A model generated the notes under the pieces. The model was not told the origin of the DNA. It searched no databases and saw nothing but the letters and a program-made list of their open reading frames with translations. Positions 7,231 through 14,764 of a DNA stretch of 23,106 nucleotides are shown here, piece by piece; the first letter of the stretch is position 1; every line of letters starts with the position of its first letter. The DNA lies in NCBI GenBank assembly GCA_903898475.1, contig CAIUFU010000255.1, positions 1 to 23,106 of the forward strand, written 5' to 3'. The translations under genes and the position numbers were made by a program. Origin of the DNA: an uncultured Alphaproteobacteria bacterium. GTDB taxonomy: Bacteria > Pseudomonadota > Alphaproteobacteria > Rickettsiales > UBA1997.

Positions 7231-8871
7231 CTATTCTAGCGCCACCTTCTCCCGCTTCTTACGATGTGTCATAATCGCAAAACGATGCGCTTCGTCGCGC
7301 AAACGCTGCAAATAATGCATTGCGGGATGATGCTTTGGCAGTGTAAAAGCCTCTTTGTCAAACTGGTGAAACCACTCTTCCCCAGCATTTCTATTTTCTC
7401 CTTTCGACATACAAACCAGCGGAATTTTTACCCGCAATTCATCAAAAACTTCTCGCGCCGCACTCATCTGTCCCTTGCCGCCATCGATAATAATTAGGTC
7501 AGGATACTCGGCTTTTTCCAATTTAGAAAAACGCCGCATCAAAACTTCGCGCATCATTGCGGTGTCGTCGCGATTGTTTGAGATTTCAAAACGTAAATTA
7601 AATTTGCGGTAACCACTTTTTATAAATCCATCAACACCCGCCGTAATCAAAGCTCCAACCGCGTTAGTTCCTTGGGTGTGTGAATTGTCGTAAACCTCAA
7701 TTCGCTGCGGCATTTTTGGCAGGTCGAAAAGTTTTTTTACCTCAAGTAACAACTCTTTATTATTGAGATTTTGCAAAATTTTCTGCTCTAAATTCTGCAA
7801 CGCCAAACGCTCTTGATCCTTGATTAAAGCAAGTCTGGCGCCGCGTTTTGGCGTAAGAATTTCAGTTTTTTTGCCGGAAATTTTTTCTAAAAAATCTTCC
7901 ATTAAATTCTTTTCCTCAAGCTCCAAGTTAAGCATCACAAGGCTTGGCGGAGTTTGCGCTAAATAAAATTGTCCCAAAAATTCTGCTAAAAATTCTTCCA
8001 ATTTTTTGCCTTCTTCAATTTCGTAAAAATAAGGTTTCGAGCCCAAACTTTGTCCCGACCGAAAAAATCCAACATAAGCACAAGCCGCACCATTTGTGCT
8101 TACAACCGTAATCACATCAGCATTATCCACGCCATCAACATTAATATTTTGCTTAGTTTGAATCATATTGAGCGACTTGATTTGGTCGCGAATAAAAGCC
8201 GCTTTTTCGTAATCTTGCTCGGCGCTCATTTGCAGCATTTTGGCATTTAATTTTTTCTGCAGCTCGAGTGATTTTCCGCTCAAAAAATCAATCGTGTTTT
8301 TTACCGAAATTTCGTAATCACCCTCTGAAATCAATCCCACACAAGGCGCGGCGCATCTTTTAATCTGAAATTCTAAACAAGGTTTTTTGCGTGATTTAAA
8401 TTCGTCGTCAGAACAATTTCGAATCAGAAAAATTTTGCGCAAAATATCGATGGTGCGATTGACGTCGTGGGCGGACGCAAAAGGCCCAAAATGCGAACCC
8501 TTACTATTCTTGCCGCCGCGATGTTTGGTGATTTGGGGAAATTTATGATCGGTAATTAGAATTTGCGGAAAGGTTTTGTCGTCACGCAGCAAAATATTAA
8601 ATCGCGGCGACAATTTTTTGATCAAATTATGCTCCAAGAGCAGCGCCTCAACTTCATTTTCAGTTTGAATCGTCTCAAGTCTTTTGGCCAAAAAAACCAT
8701 TCGAGCAATGCGAGTTGATAGCTGATTTGGCTTGGTGTAGCTCGAAATTCTCTTAAATAAATTTTTGGCTTTTCCCACGTAAAGAATCTGATCCTTAGCA
8801 TCAAAAAACCGATAAACACCGGGATTTTGCGAAACTGTTGCGAGTTGTGATTTTATGGATTCGGCGGGCAT
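7231..8871 (-). CDS. uvrC: Excinuclease ABC subunit C (UvrC), lacking the C-terminal HhH domain
   Basis: A 546-residue nucleotide-excision-repair endonuclease. The GIY-YIG domain for the 3' incision covers about 15-95 (GVYRFFD at 18-24, YVGKAKN at 31-37, NEVEALLLEHNLIKKLSPRFN at 72-92). A Cys-rich segment (C-x-x-x-x-x-x-x-C-x-x-x-C) is at about 165-176. The UVR domain that binds UvrB is at about 210-230 (AEQDYEKAAFIRDQI). The RNase H-like domain for the 5' incision has its acidic and His motifs: EVYDNSH, LIIIDGGKGQMSAA and RDEAHRFAI. The protein then stops at HRKKREKVALE, just where other UvrC proteins continue with about 55-65 residues of helix-hairpin-helix. Only about 37 nt separate the stop from the terminator, so the domain is absent rather than frameshifted. 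It is divergent from thyX. Confidence 0.96.
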   Translation of the reverse strand: MPAESIKSQLATVSQNPGVYRFFDAKDQILYVGKAKNLFKRISSYTKPNQLSTRIARMVFLAKRLETIQTENEVEALLLEHNLIKKLSPRFNILLRDDKTFPQILITDHKFPQITKHRGGKNSKGSHFGPFASAHDVNRTIDILRKIFLIRNCSDDEFKSRKKPCLEFQIKRCAAPCVGLISEGDYEISVKNTIDFLSGKSLELQKKLNAKMLQMSAEQDYEKAAFIRDQIKSLNMIQTKQNINVDGVDNADVITVVSTNGAACAYVGFFRSGQSLGSKPYFYEIEEGKKLEEFLAEFLGQFYLAQTPPSLVMLNLELEEKNLMEDFLEKISGKKTEILTPKRGARLALIKDQERLALQNLEQKILQNLNNKELLLEVKKLFDLPKMPQRIEVYDNSHTQGTNAVGALITAGVDGFIKSGYRKFNLRFEISNNRDDTAMMREVLMRRFSKLEKAEYPDLIIIDGGKGQMSAAREVFDELRVKIPLVCMSKGENRNAGEEWFHQFDKEAFTLPKHHPAMHYLQRLRDEAHRFAIMTHRKKREKVALE

Positions 8872-8951
8872 GAAAAATTTTTCTTTGAAAAGAAGGAAAG
8901 CAAAATCTAGTTTCCGCCAAAATAATATTCTTTAAAAAACTCCCCCAAAAA

Positions 8952-9896
8952 ATGGTAATCAAAAAAGAACAGCTTGAAGAGATCAATGTGCTGCGCTCTC
9001 AAGTAAGCCAAACGCTGCGCCCAGTTTCACCGGAACTTGAAAAAATTTTATACCAGCCTTTTGAAGTTTTGGATCACGGTTTTGTCCGCGTTGTCGATTA
9101 CATGGGATCCGACTCTTCCGTAGTGCAAGCGGCCCGCGTTTCTTACGGCGCAGGCACTAAAAAAGTTAATGCTGACAAGGCTTTGATTAATTATTTGATC
9201 GCGCATCGCCACACTACACCTTTGGAAATGTGCGAAATTAAATTTCACATCAAGCTGCCAATTTTCGTGGCACGCCAATGGATTCGTCATCGCACAGCTT
9301 CTGTAAATGAATATTCTGCTCGCTACTCAATTGTTGAAGATGAGTTTTACGTGCCTCGCGCCGAAAATTTATCAGCGCAATCTAAGATCAATCACCAAGG
9401 CCGAGACGAATCGACCGTTTTAAATGCCGCTGAATCAAAACGCGTTTTGGAAATTTTGAAAAATGATTCCGAGCAATCTTACAATCATTATTTGGAAATG
9501 ATTAACCAAGATCCTAGCGGCAACGTGGTTGACGAAAGCAAAGAAGGCCTTGCTCGCGAGTTAGCCCGCATGAATTTGCCACTTAGTTGCTACACCCAGT
9601 GGTATTGGAAAATTGATCTGCACAATCTTTTGCACTTCTTAAATTTACGCGCCGATCCGCACGCTCAATATGAAATTCGCGTTTACGCGCAAGTGATGCT
9701 CGACATGGTTCAAAAATGGGTGCCGCATTGTTTCGAGGCTTTCATGAAGCATCAAAAAGAAGGCAAAAATGTGGCTGGTCCGGCACTCGAGGTGATTAAA
9801 AAAATGTTAAAAGGTGAAAAAGTTGCACAAGAAGAAAGCGGTTTAAGCGTTCGCGAATGGGGCGAGTTGGAGAAACTTTTGGATTTAAAAAAATAA
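8952..9896 (+). CDS. thyX: FAD-dependent thymidylate synthase (ThyX)
   Basis: A 314-residue flavoenzyme that makes dTMP from dUMP using methylene-tetrahydrofolate and NAD(P)H. The ThyX signature R-H-R-x-x-S-x-N-x-x-S-x-R-Y is complete at 112-125 (RHRTASVNEYSARY). Other conserved blocks are the early AARVSYGAGTK (60-70), HRHTTPLEMCEIKFHIKLPI (85-104), and the C-terminal LHNLLHFLNLRADPHAQYEIRVYA. The N-terminal about 30 residues and a charged C-terminal tail are slightly longer than in short ThyX proteins. ThyX regenerates tetrahydrofolate directly, and no thyA or folA is in the window. The ATG at 8952 has no clear Shine-Dalgarno sequence. The stop lies 9 nt before tatA, so the two are likely co-transcribed. 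Confidence 0.97.
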   Translation: MVIKKEQLEEINVLRSQVSQTLRPVSPELEKILYQPFEVLDHGFVRVVDYMGSDSSVVQAARVSYGAGTKKVNADKALINYLIAHRHTTPLEMCEIKFHIKLPIFVARQWIRHRTASVNEYSARYSIVEDEFYVPRAENLSAQSKINHQGRDESTVLNAAESKRVLEILKNDSEQSYNHYLEMINQDPSGNVVDESKEGLARELARMNLPLSCYTQWYWKIDLHNLLHFLNLRADPHAQYEIRVYAQVMLDMVQKWVPHCFEAFMKHQKEGKNVAGPALEVIKKMLKGEKVAQEESGLSVREWGELEKLLDLKK

Positions 9897-9905
9897 CGAG
9901 GTCAC

Positions 9906-10091
9906 ATGTCTCTAGGAATCGGCGAATTATTGTTAATTTTAGTAATCGTATTTGTGCTTTTTGGCGCAGGAAAATTACCACAGGTAATGGGCGATATTGG
10001 TAAAGGCGTTAAGAGTTTGAAAAAAGGCTTGAAAGACGAAGACAAAACTCAAGTTGAGACTGAGAAAAAATCTGACGAAAAGAACTCTTAG
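9906..10091 (+). CDS. tatA: Twin-arginine translocase subunit TatA/TatE
   Basis: A 61-residue protein with the TatA layout: a short periplasmic N-terminus (MSLGIGE), one transmembrane helix (LLLILVIVFVLF), the hinge FGAGKLPQVMGDIGKGVKSLKKG with the conserved Phe-Gly and Leu-Pro, then an amphipathic helix and a charged tail. TatA oligomers form the pore of the Sec-independent export system for folded proteins in the inner membrane. A good Shine-Dalgarno sequence (CGAGGT, 9897-9902) sits just before the ATG. TatA genes are usually next to tatB and tatC, but neither is in this window; the neighbours are thyX and an ExoD-family gene. Confidence 0.94.
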   Translation: MSLGIGELLLILVIVFVLFGAGKLPQVMGDIGKGVKSLKKGLKDEDKTQVETEKKSDEKNS

Positions 10092-10095
10092 TTTA

Positions 10096-10710
10096 GTGGA
10101 TCAACATAAATTCATCACAACTCAAGTAATTGAAGACGTAGTCAACAGAACCTCGGCGGATCGCATTTTAGTGCGCGATTTGGTTGAAGCGATGGAATCT
10201 ATCGGCTTTGGCTTGGCGATTATGATTTTTGCTTTTGGCATTATCATTCCGCTGCCACCTCCCTTCCCTAGCATCATCGCTTTGCCTTTAGTGATTTTCT
10301 CAGTGCAGATGATGATTGGTTATTCTTCACCAAAATTGCCAAAAAGATTTGCCAATCTCTCGGTAAAAAGATCGGTTGTGGCAATGTTGGTACAAAAGTC
10401 GGCGCCTTATATACGTAAGGTTGAAACAATTTTGCGCCCACGCTTATCTTTCATGACCACGCATAATGCTGAAAAAATTATCGGATTTTTTACCTTACTT
10501 TTTTCTTCTTTCATCGTCATGCCAATGCCGCTTTCCAACTTCATTCCCGGTTTTGGAATTTTAATAATTTCTTTCGGACTTTTAGGAAAAGACGGCCTGG
10601 TTGTAATTTGCGGAATCATTGTCGGCCTAGTCGGCATGGCAATTTCAATCACCGCAGTATTGCTTGGTGTTGAGGCGCTTCATTACATTAAAGATTTTTT
10701 CTTCAATTAA
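10096..10710 (+). CDS. ExoD-family membrane protein
   Basis: About 204 residues if started at the GTG at 10096, 4 nt after the tatA stop. An ATG at 10054 is in frame but would overlap the tatA coding tail by 38 nt, so the GTG start is preferred with moderate confidence. The sequence fits the ExoD family (first described in rhizobial exopolysaccharide synthesis): an N-terminal helix LVRDLVEAMESIGFGLAIMI, a proline-rich loop IIIPLPPPFPSIIALPLVIF, a cytoplasmic basic stretch, then a repeat-like second half with IVMPMPLSNFIPGFGILIIS and GLLGKDGLVVICG. About four to five hydrophobic segments are visible. The molecular role of ExoD is not settled. It probably shares a transcript with thyX and tatA. 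Confidence 0.85.
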   Translation: MDQHKFITTQVIEDVVNRTSADRILVRDLVEAMESIGFGLAIMIFAFGIIIPLPPPFPSIIALPLVIFSVQMMIGYSSPKLPKRFANLSVKRSVVAMLVQKSAPYIRKVETILRPRLSFMTTHNAEKIIGFFTLLFSSFIVMPMPLSNFIPGFGILIISFGLLGKDGLVVICGIIVGLVGMAISITAVLLGVEALHYIKDFFFN

Positions 10711-10711
10711 G

Positions 10712-10740
10712 TTGACAGCAAAGATCGCGCTTCTTACAAA
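10712..10740 (+). promoter_or_regulatory. Probable sigma-70 promoter for rho
   Basis: A perfect -35 box TTGACA at 10712-10717, a 17-nt spacer, and TACAAA at 10735-10740 (4 of 6 to TATAAT). It begins directly after the exoD-like stop codon and would give a rho leader of about 100 nt before the ATG at 10850. Rho is autoregulated through its leader in E. coli; the leader here is C-rich and G-poor in its second half, which is the composition Rho prefers to bind. Confidence 0.55.
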
Positions 10741-10849
10741 ACGCGACCTCAATGTTGCGATATCTCATCAGCAGTTACTGTTTTTAAAAATCTCATCTTC
10801 AAGCTCCCAAAGCTTTCTCTAAACTAACCAACAAAACTTCTCTTTAATA

Positions 10850-12448
10850 ATGACTACATCAAAACTTACCCTGCGTTATGGCGCTAATTCAGATCAACAA
10901 GATCAGGTAGGAAATCAAGAAGCTCAAGCACCAGCCGCGGCAACTCAAGCTCCAGTTGAAGGAAATGTGCAAGTAAAAACTCAACCTATTTCTCCCCGCC
11001 TACATACCGGAAATTTAATCAGCCGCGCTAATCCAATTAGCGGTGGTGGCACTTTACAATTTACACCACCAGTCGCAGCTCCTGTTACTGCAGCTGCGTC
11101 ATCCACAACATCTGATTCTGACGATGAAGAAGAAAATACTTCCCATGGTCGTTTCGAGCCACGCCGCCCAGCTGTTGGCAAAACTCTTGAATTAAAATCA
11201 CTTAAAACCAAATCAGCTGAAAGCTTAATCCAAGTAGCCAAAGAATACGGCCTAGACAATATCGGCGACTACGGCAGACAAGACATTATCTACCACATCT
11301 TAAAAAATTTCTCCGACCAAAATTCTGAAAATGTAATTTTAGGCGAAGGCGTTTTGGAATCTTTAGAAGATGGTTTTGGATTTTTAAGATCTCCTGAAAC
11401 CAACTATTTCGCGGGTTCCGACGATATCTACGTTTCGCCAAGCCAAATTAAAAGATTCGGCCTACGCACCGGCGACACCATTAAAGGTCAAATTCGCGCT
11501 CCGAAAAAAGGCGAAAGATATTTCGCGCTACTTCGCGTTACTGAAGTGAATTTAGGCGCTCCAGAAAAAATCAGAAACCGCGTTTTATTTGATGATTTAA
11601 CACCGCTTTATCCGAACGAAAAATTAAATCTCGAAGAAGATAAACCGTTAAATAACGACATCTCAACTCGAATCATCGACATGGTGACGCCAATTGGCAA
11701 AGGTCAGCGCGCCTTGATTGTGGCACCTCCCCGCACTGGTAAAACTTCTTTGATGCAAAATATTGCGCATGCAATCACCACCAATCACCCAGAAATTATC
11801 TTGTTGGTGCTTTTGATTGACGAGCGTCCCGAAGAAGTAACCGACATGATCCGCACCGTTAAAGGTGAAGTAGTCAGCTCAACTTTCGATGAACCAGCAA
11901 CTCGCCACGTGCAACTTGCCGAAATGGTAATTGAAAAAGCGCGTCGTTTGGTTGAAGCCAAAAAAGACGTAGTGATTTTGCTCGACAACCTCACCCGTTT
12001 GGCTCGCGCTTACAACACTGTGATTCCTTCTTCAGGAAAAGTTTTATCGGGTGGCGTTGATTCAAACGCGCTGCAACGTCCAAAAAGATTTTTTGGTTCA
12101 GCCAGAAATATCGAAGAAGGTGGTTCACTAACCATTATTGCAACTGCCTTGGTTGAAACCGGTTCAAAAATGGATGAGGTTATTTTCGAAGAATTCAAAG
12201 GTACCGGCAACGCCGAAATCATGCTTGATCGCAAGATTTCTGACAAACGTATTTTCCCTGCAATTGATATCACTAGATCAGGCACCAGAAAAGAAGAACT
12301 TTTGGTTGATCGCGCTACTTTGTCAAAAGTTTGGATGCTAAGAAGAATCGTCAACCCAATGAACTCAATTGACGCGATGGAATTCTTGCTACAAAAAATT
12401 GAGCATACTAAGACCAACGAAGAATTTTTTAGATCGATGAATAGCTAG
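10850..12448 (+). CDS. rho: Transcription termination factor Rho with long N-terminal extension
   Basis: A 532-residue hexameric RNA helicase that ends transcription at C-rich untranslated RNA. The first about 112 residues are low-complexity (Gln, Ala, Pro, Thr, Ser, then an acidic DSDDEEE stretch) and are not part of the normal Rho fold. The Rho N-terminal helical domain starts near 113 (LELKSLKTKSAESLIQVAKEYG). The RNA-binding cold-shock-like domain follows, with GFGFLR at 175-180. The ATPase core has Walker A APPRTGKT (292-299), LLIDERPEEV (321-330), Walker B VVILLDN (374-380) and the SGGVD loop (400-404). E. coli Rho is 419 residues, so nearly all the extra length is in the N-terminus. 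The ATG at 10850 is the first in-frame start. A 44-bp inverted repeat begins 13 nt after the stop. Confidence 0.97.
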   Translation: MTTSKLTLRYGANSDQQDQVGNQEAQAPAAATQAPVEGNVQVKTQPISPRLHTGNLISRANPISGGGTLQFTPPVAAPVTAAASSTTSDSDDEEENTSHGRFEPRRPAVGKTLELKSLKTKSAESLIQVAKEYGLDNIGDYGRQDIIYHILKNFSDQNSENVILGEGVLESLEDGFGFLRSPETNYFAGSDDIYVSPSQIKRFGLRTGDTIKGQIRAPKKGERYFALLRVTEVNLGAPEKIRNRVLFDDLTPLYPNEKLNLEEDKPLNNDISTRIIDMVTPIGKGQRALIVAPPRTGKTSLMQNIAHAITTNHPEIILLVLLIDERPEEVTDMIRTVKGEVVSSTFDEPATRHVQLAEMVIEKARRLVEAKKDVVILLDNLTRLARAYNTVIPSSGKVLSGGVDSNALQRPKRFFGSARNIEEGGSLTIIATALVETGSKMDEVIFEEFKGTGNAEIMLDRKISDKRIFPAIDITRSGTRKEELLVDRATLSKVWMLRRIVNPMNSIDAMEFLLQKIEHTKTNEEFFRSMNS

Positions 12449-12461
12449 TCTATTTTATTCG

Positions 12462-12562
12462 TCCCACCAATTCTCTGTCACCCTGAGCCTGTCGAAGGGT
12501 GATTCAAGCCCGAGTCCAGAATCACCCTTCGACAGGCTCAGGGTGACAGAGAATTGGTGGGA
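12462..12562. repeat. Perfect 44-bp inverted repeat made of two head-to-head REP-like units
   Basis: The arms at 12462-12505 and 12519-12562 are exact reverse complements over 44 bases, with a 13-nt loop (12506-12518). Each arm contains a smaller palindrome, TCACCCT-GAGCCTGTCGA-AGGGTGA in the left arm and its complement in the right. The same core occurs singly at 20130-20172 and 22810-22842. It begins 13 nt after the rho stop and ends 43 nt before the ompA-like start. A short reading frame of the next gene's frame starts inside the right arm but has no support as protein. Confidence 0.95.
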
Positions 12563-12605
12563 ACTAGAAACAAAATCGCCAAGTTTCCCAAAAAATTTAT
12601 CGAGA

Positions 12606-13613
12606 ATGAACTCCTTAAAAAAATCTTCTTTTTTCACCTTCATCTTCTTGCTTGCAAGCGCTTGCAACACCACACCCGCAGATCGCACTCAACCAACCTC
12701 TGACGTCGGCAGAAGGCTCGCCGCACTTGAAGGCACTCTCAAAACCAAAGGCGGCTACAACTCTTATTTAGCGCTAGAATATTTGATGTTTGGCCGAAAT
12801 TTATTCTCGATTAAAGACGAAAAAAATTCCGACTATTTCATCAGAAAAGGCTTAGCCGCAGCTAATGACGAAGATCTGATACCAGAAAATCCAATCACTT
12901 GGAAAGCCGATCCGGCACAAATTGAAGAAATGGTTTTAATGCAAAAAAGGCTCGAAATCGCATTAGACGAACCACACATTAAGTTTTATTTACCAATCCA
13001 AACCGCGCACCTCACCTACCTTTACGATTGCTGGATCAGCCGCGAATCAAAAGCCGTTTTTCGCTCCGACGAATTAGCCCAGTGCCGCACCAGATTTAGC
13101 AAGCTTCTCGATGAAGTTGAACATTTCATCGACGATCAGAAAAAAGATAAACAGCCCGATGTTTTAATCACCGAACCACAATTTGAGCGCTACGAAATTC
13201 TTTTTGATTTCGGACTTTTCAAACTCAACGACAAGGCCAATAAAGACCTGCTTGAAGTTATCAAATATTTACAAACTCTCTCCGGCGATTACCGCATCTT
13301 GGTGGTGGGCAATGCCGATCGCGTTGGATTAGAACTTAGCAATCAAAGCTTGGCGCTTAATCGCGCCGATGTGGTGAGAAATTATTTAATCAAAAATGGC
13401 GTGCCGGAAGACTTAGTTGAAATGCGTTCAGTTGGCGAAGATTACCCCGACATCATCACGCGCGACGGTACCCAGCAACAATCCAACCGCACCGCCGGAA
13501 TTTACGTTTTAAAAGGCCTGCGCTCTTTTTCGTCTTATCCGCTGCCATTAATTGAAAATGAAATTTACCACAAAGAGATCAATAAAGCGCGCGCTGAGAG
13601 AGGCTTGGAATGA
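12606..13613 (+). CDS. OmpA-domain lipoprotein (peptidoglycan-associated)
   Basis: A 335-residue protein with a lipoprotein signal (MNSLKKSSFFTFIFLLASAC, Cys20). The middle (about 30-175) is helical, with a YDCW motif and paired Cys residues also seen in alphaproteobacterial OmpA-like proteins. The OmpA peptidoglycan-binding domain is at about 195-305: YEILFDFGLFKLNDKANKDL, then VVGNADRVGLELSNQSLALNRADVVRNYL, where the Asp and Arg that bind diaminopimelate are conserved, and the closing QQSNRTAGIYV. It would anchor the outer membrane to the cell wall. The frame is open upstream to 12543, but that part lies in the repeat, so the Met at 12606 before the signal peptide is the start. It lacks a good Shine-Dalgarno sequence. 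Its stop overlaps the proB start by 4 nt (ATGA). Confidence 0.88.
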   Translation: MNSLKKSSFFTFIFLLASACNTTPADRTQPTSDVGRRLAALEGTLKTKGGYNSYLALEYLMFGRNLFSIKDEKNSDYFIRKGLAAANDEDLIPENPITWKADPAQIEEMVLMQKRLEIALDEPHIKFYLPIQTAHLTYLYDCWISRESKAVFRSDELAQCRTRFSKLLDEVEHFIDDQKKDKQPDVLITEPQFERYEILFDFGLFKLNDKANKDLLEVIKYLQTLSGDYRILVVGNADRVGLELSNQSLALNRADVVRNYLIKNGVPEDLVEMRSVGEDYPDIITRDGTQQQSNRTAGIYVLKGLRSFSSYPLPLIENEIYHKEINKARAERGLE

Positions 13614-14725
13614 TTTTTGATTTTAAAAATAAGAAAAAATTAGTGATTAAAATCGGCTCTTCGCTGCTTGTTGAAGGCGGCGAATTGCGTGAAAAATGGC
13701 TAAAAAATTTCACTAAAAATGTTGCAGAACTCGTCGAAAAAAAATTTCAAATCACCATTGTGTCCTCCGGCGCAATTGCTCTTGGACGCTCGGTTTTAAA
13801 AGTTGGAAGTCGCAAACTCTCTCTTGAAGAAAAACAAGCCGCCGCCGCAATTGGACAAATTCAGCTCATGAGTTTTTACCGCGATTTTTTTAAAAAATTA
13901 AATCTCGATGTCGCGCAAATTCTACTCACCGCCGCTGATTGCAACGCTCGCGACCGCTACTTAAATTCTAAAAACACCATTGAAACGCTGCTAAAAAATC
14001 GCGTCATTCCAATTATTAATGAAAATGATTCGGTTGCGGTGGATGAAATAAAAATCGGCGACAATGATAGGCTCGCTGCCCGCGTGGCGCAAATGATCTC
14101 AGCTGACGTCATGATTTTATTTTCTGACATTGATGGGCTTTACGACCAAAACCCAAAAACTCACAAAGACGCCAAATTAATTCCTGAAGTTTTTACCATT
14201 ACTAAAGAAATCGAAAACATGGCTGGAGGTGCAACCTCTTTGGTTGGAACTGGCGGCATGATTACCAAAATTCTTGCTGCAAAAATGCTGGCTCACACCG
14301 GATGCGACTCAGTAATTACCAACGGAATTTCTGACAATGCCTTAAAAAAATTCGTTGAAGGCAAACAAAATTTCACAGTTTTTACCAGCGACAAAAAAGC
14401 CAGCAAGTCACGCAAGAACTGGCTTTCTGGATTTCTAAATGCCAAAGGCGAAATGATTGTAAATACTTGCGCGGTTGAAGCTTTGCAGAATAAAAAAATC
14501 AGTCTTTTGCCAATTGGTGTAGTAGCGGTGAAAGGTGATTTTAAAGCTGGAGATGCGGTTTTTATTAAGGATGAAGCGGGCAATCACATTGCGAGTGGGA
14601 TTAGTAATTACGCGGCTTTGGATGTGAAAAAAGTTTTAGAAAAAAAGTCGGATGAGGTGAAAAAGATTTTAGGAAAATCTGCGAAGGTAGAGTTGGTGCA
14701 TATTGATAATTTGGTGGTGGTTTAA
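13610..14725 (+). CDS. proB: Glutamate 5-kinase (ProB) with PUA domain
   Basis: A 371-residue enzyme that phosphorylates L-glutamate to gamma-glutamyl phosphate, the first step of proline synthesis in the cytosol. The amino-acid-kinase domain covers about 1-260: KIGSSLL (14-20), VSSGAIALGR (51-60), AAIGQIQLM (79-87), the glutamate-binding NENDSVAVDEIKIGDNDRLA (138-157), FSDIDGLYDQNP (171-182) and the nucleotide-site GTGGMITK (213-220). A PUA domain occupies about 275-371, as in most full-length ProB proteins. The ATG overlaps the stop of the OmpA-like gene and is preceded by a purine-rich GAGAGAGG, so the two are probably translationally coupled. The next pathway gene, proA, is not in the window. 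Confidence 0.96.
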   Translation: MIFDFKNKKKLVIKIGSSLLVEGGELREKWLKNFTKNVAELVEKKFQITIVSSGAIALGRSVLKVGSRKLSLEEKQAAAAIGQIQLMSFYRDFFKKLNLDVAQILLTAADCNARDRYLNSKNTIETLLKNRVIPIINENDSVAVDEIKIGDNDRLAARVAQMISADVMILFSDIDGLYDQNPKTHKDAKLIPEVFTITKEIENMAGGATSLVGTGGMITKILAAKMLAHTGCDSVITNGISDNALKKFVEGKQNFTVFTSDKKASKSRKNWLSGFLNAKGEMIVNTCAVEALQNKKISLLPIGVVAVKGDFKAGDAVFIKDEAGNHIASGISNYAALDVKKVLEKKSDEVKKILGKSAKVELVHIDNLVVV

Positions 14726-14737
14726 CATTTAGTTCTA

Positions 14738-14763
14738 GCTTCGGGCCATTCGACGATGCTCAG
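14738..14763 (+). repeat. Degenerate REP-like half element
   Basis: GCTTCGGGCCATTCGACGAT followed by GCTCAG, in the 39-bp gap between the convergent proB and methyltransferase genes. It matches the right half of the repeat at 410-503 (GCTTCGGGCCCTTCGACGAC) with few changes and the CTTCGAC...GCTCAG blocks of the other copies. No second arm remains, so it looks like a decayed copy. Confidence 0.6.
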
Positions 14764-14764
14764 A

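Noticed and set aside
10054..10095. ATG start for the exoD-like gene overlapping tatA
   Set aside because: The extra 14 residues are basic and unlike the family start. The GTG at 10096, just after the tatA stop, gives a normal ExoD N-terminus, though this is not proven.
12543..12605. Upstream ATG extending the ompA-like lipoprotein
   Set aside because: It starts inside the inverted repeat and would bury the lipoprotein signal, so it is not a real start.
12455..12688. Minus-strand reading frame across the 44-bp inverted repeat
   Set aside because: Its tail is encoded by the repeat and the rest is antisense to the ompA-like signal peptide. No family features.
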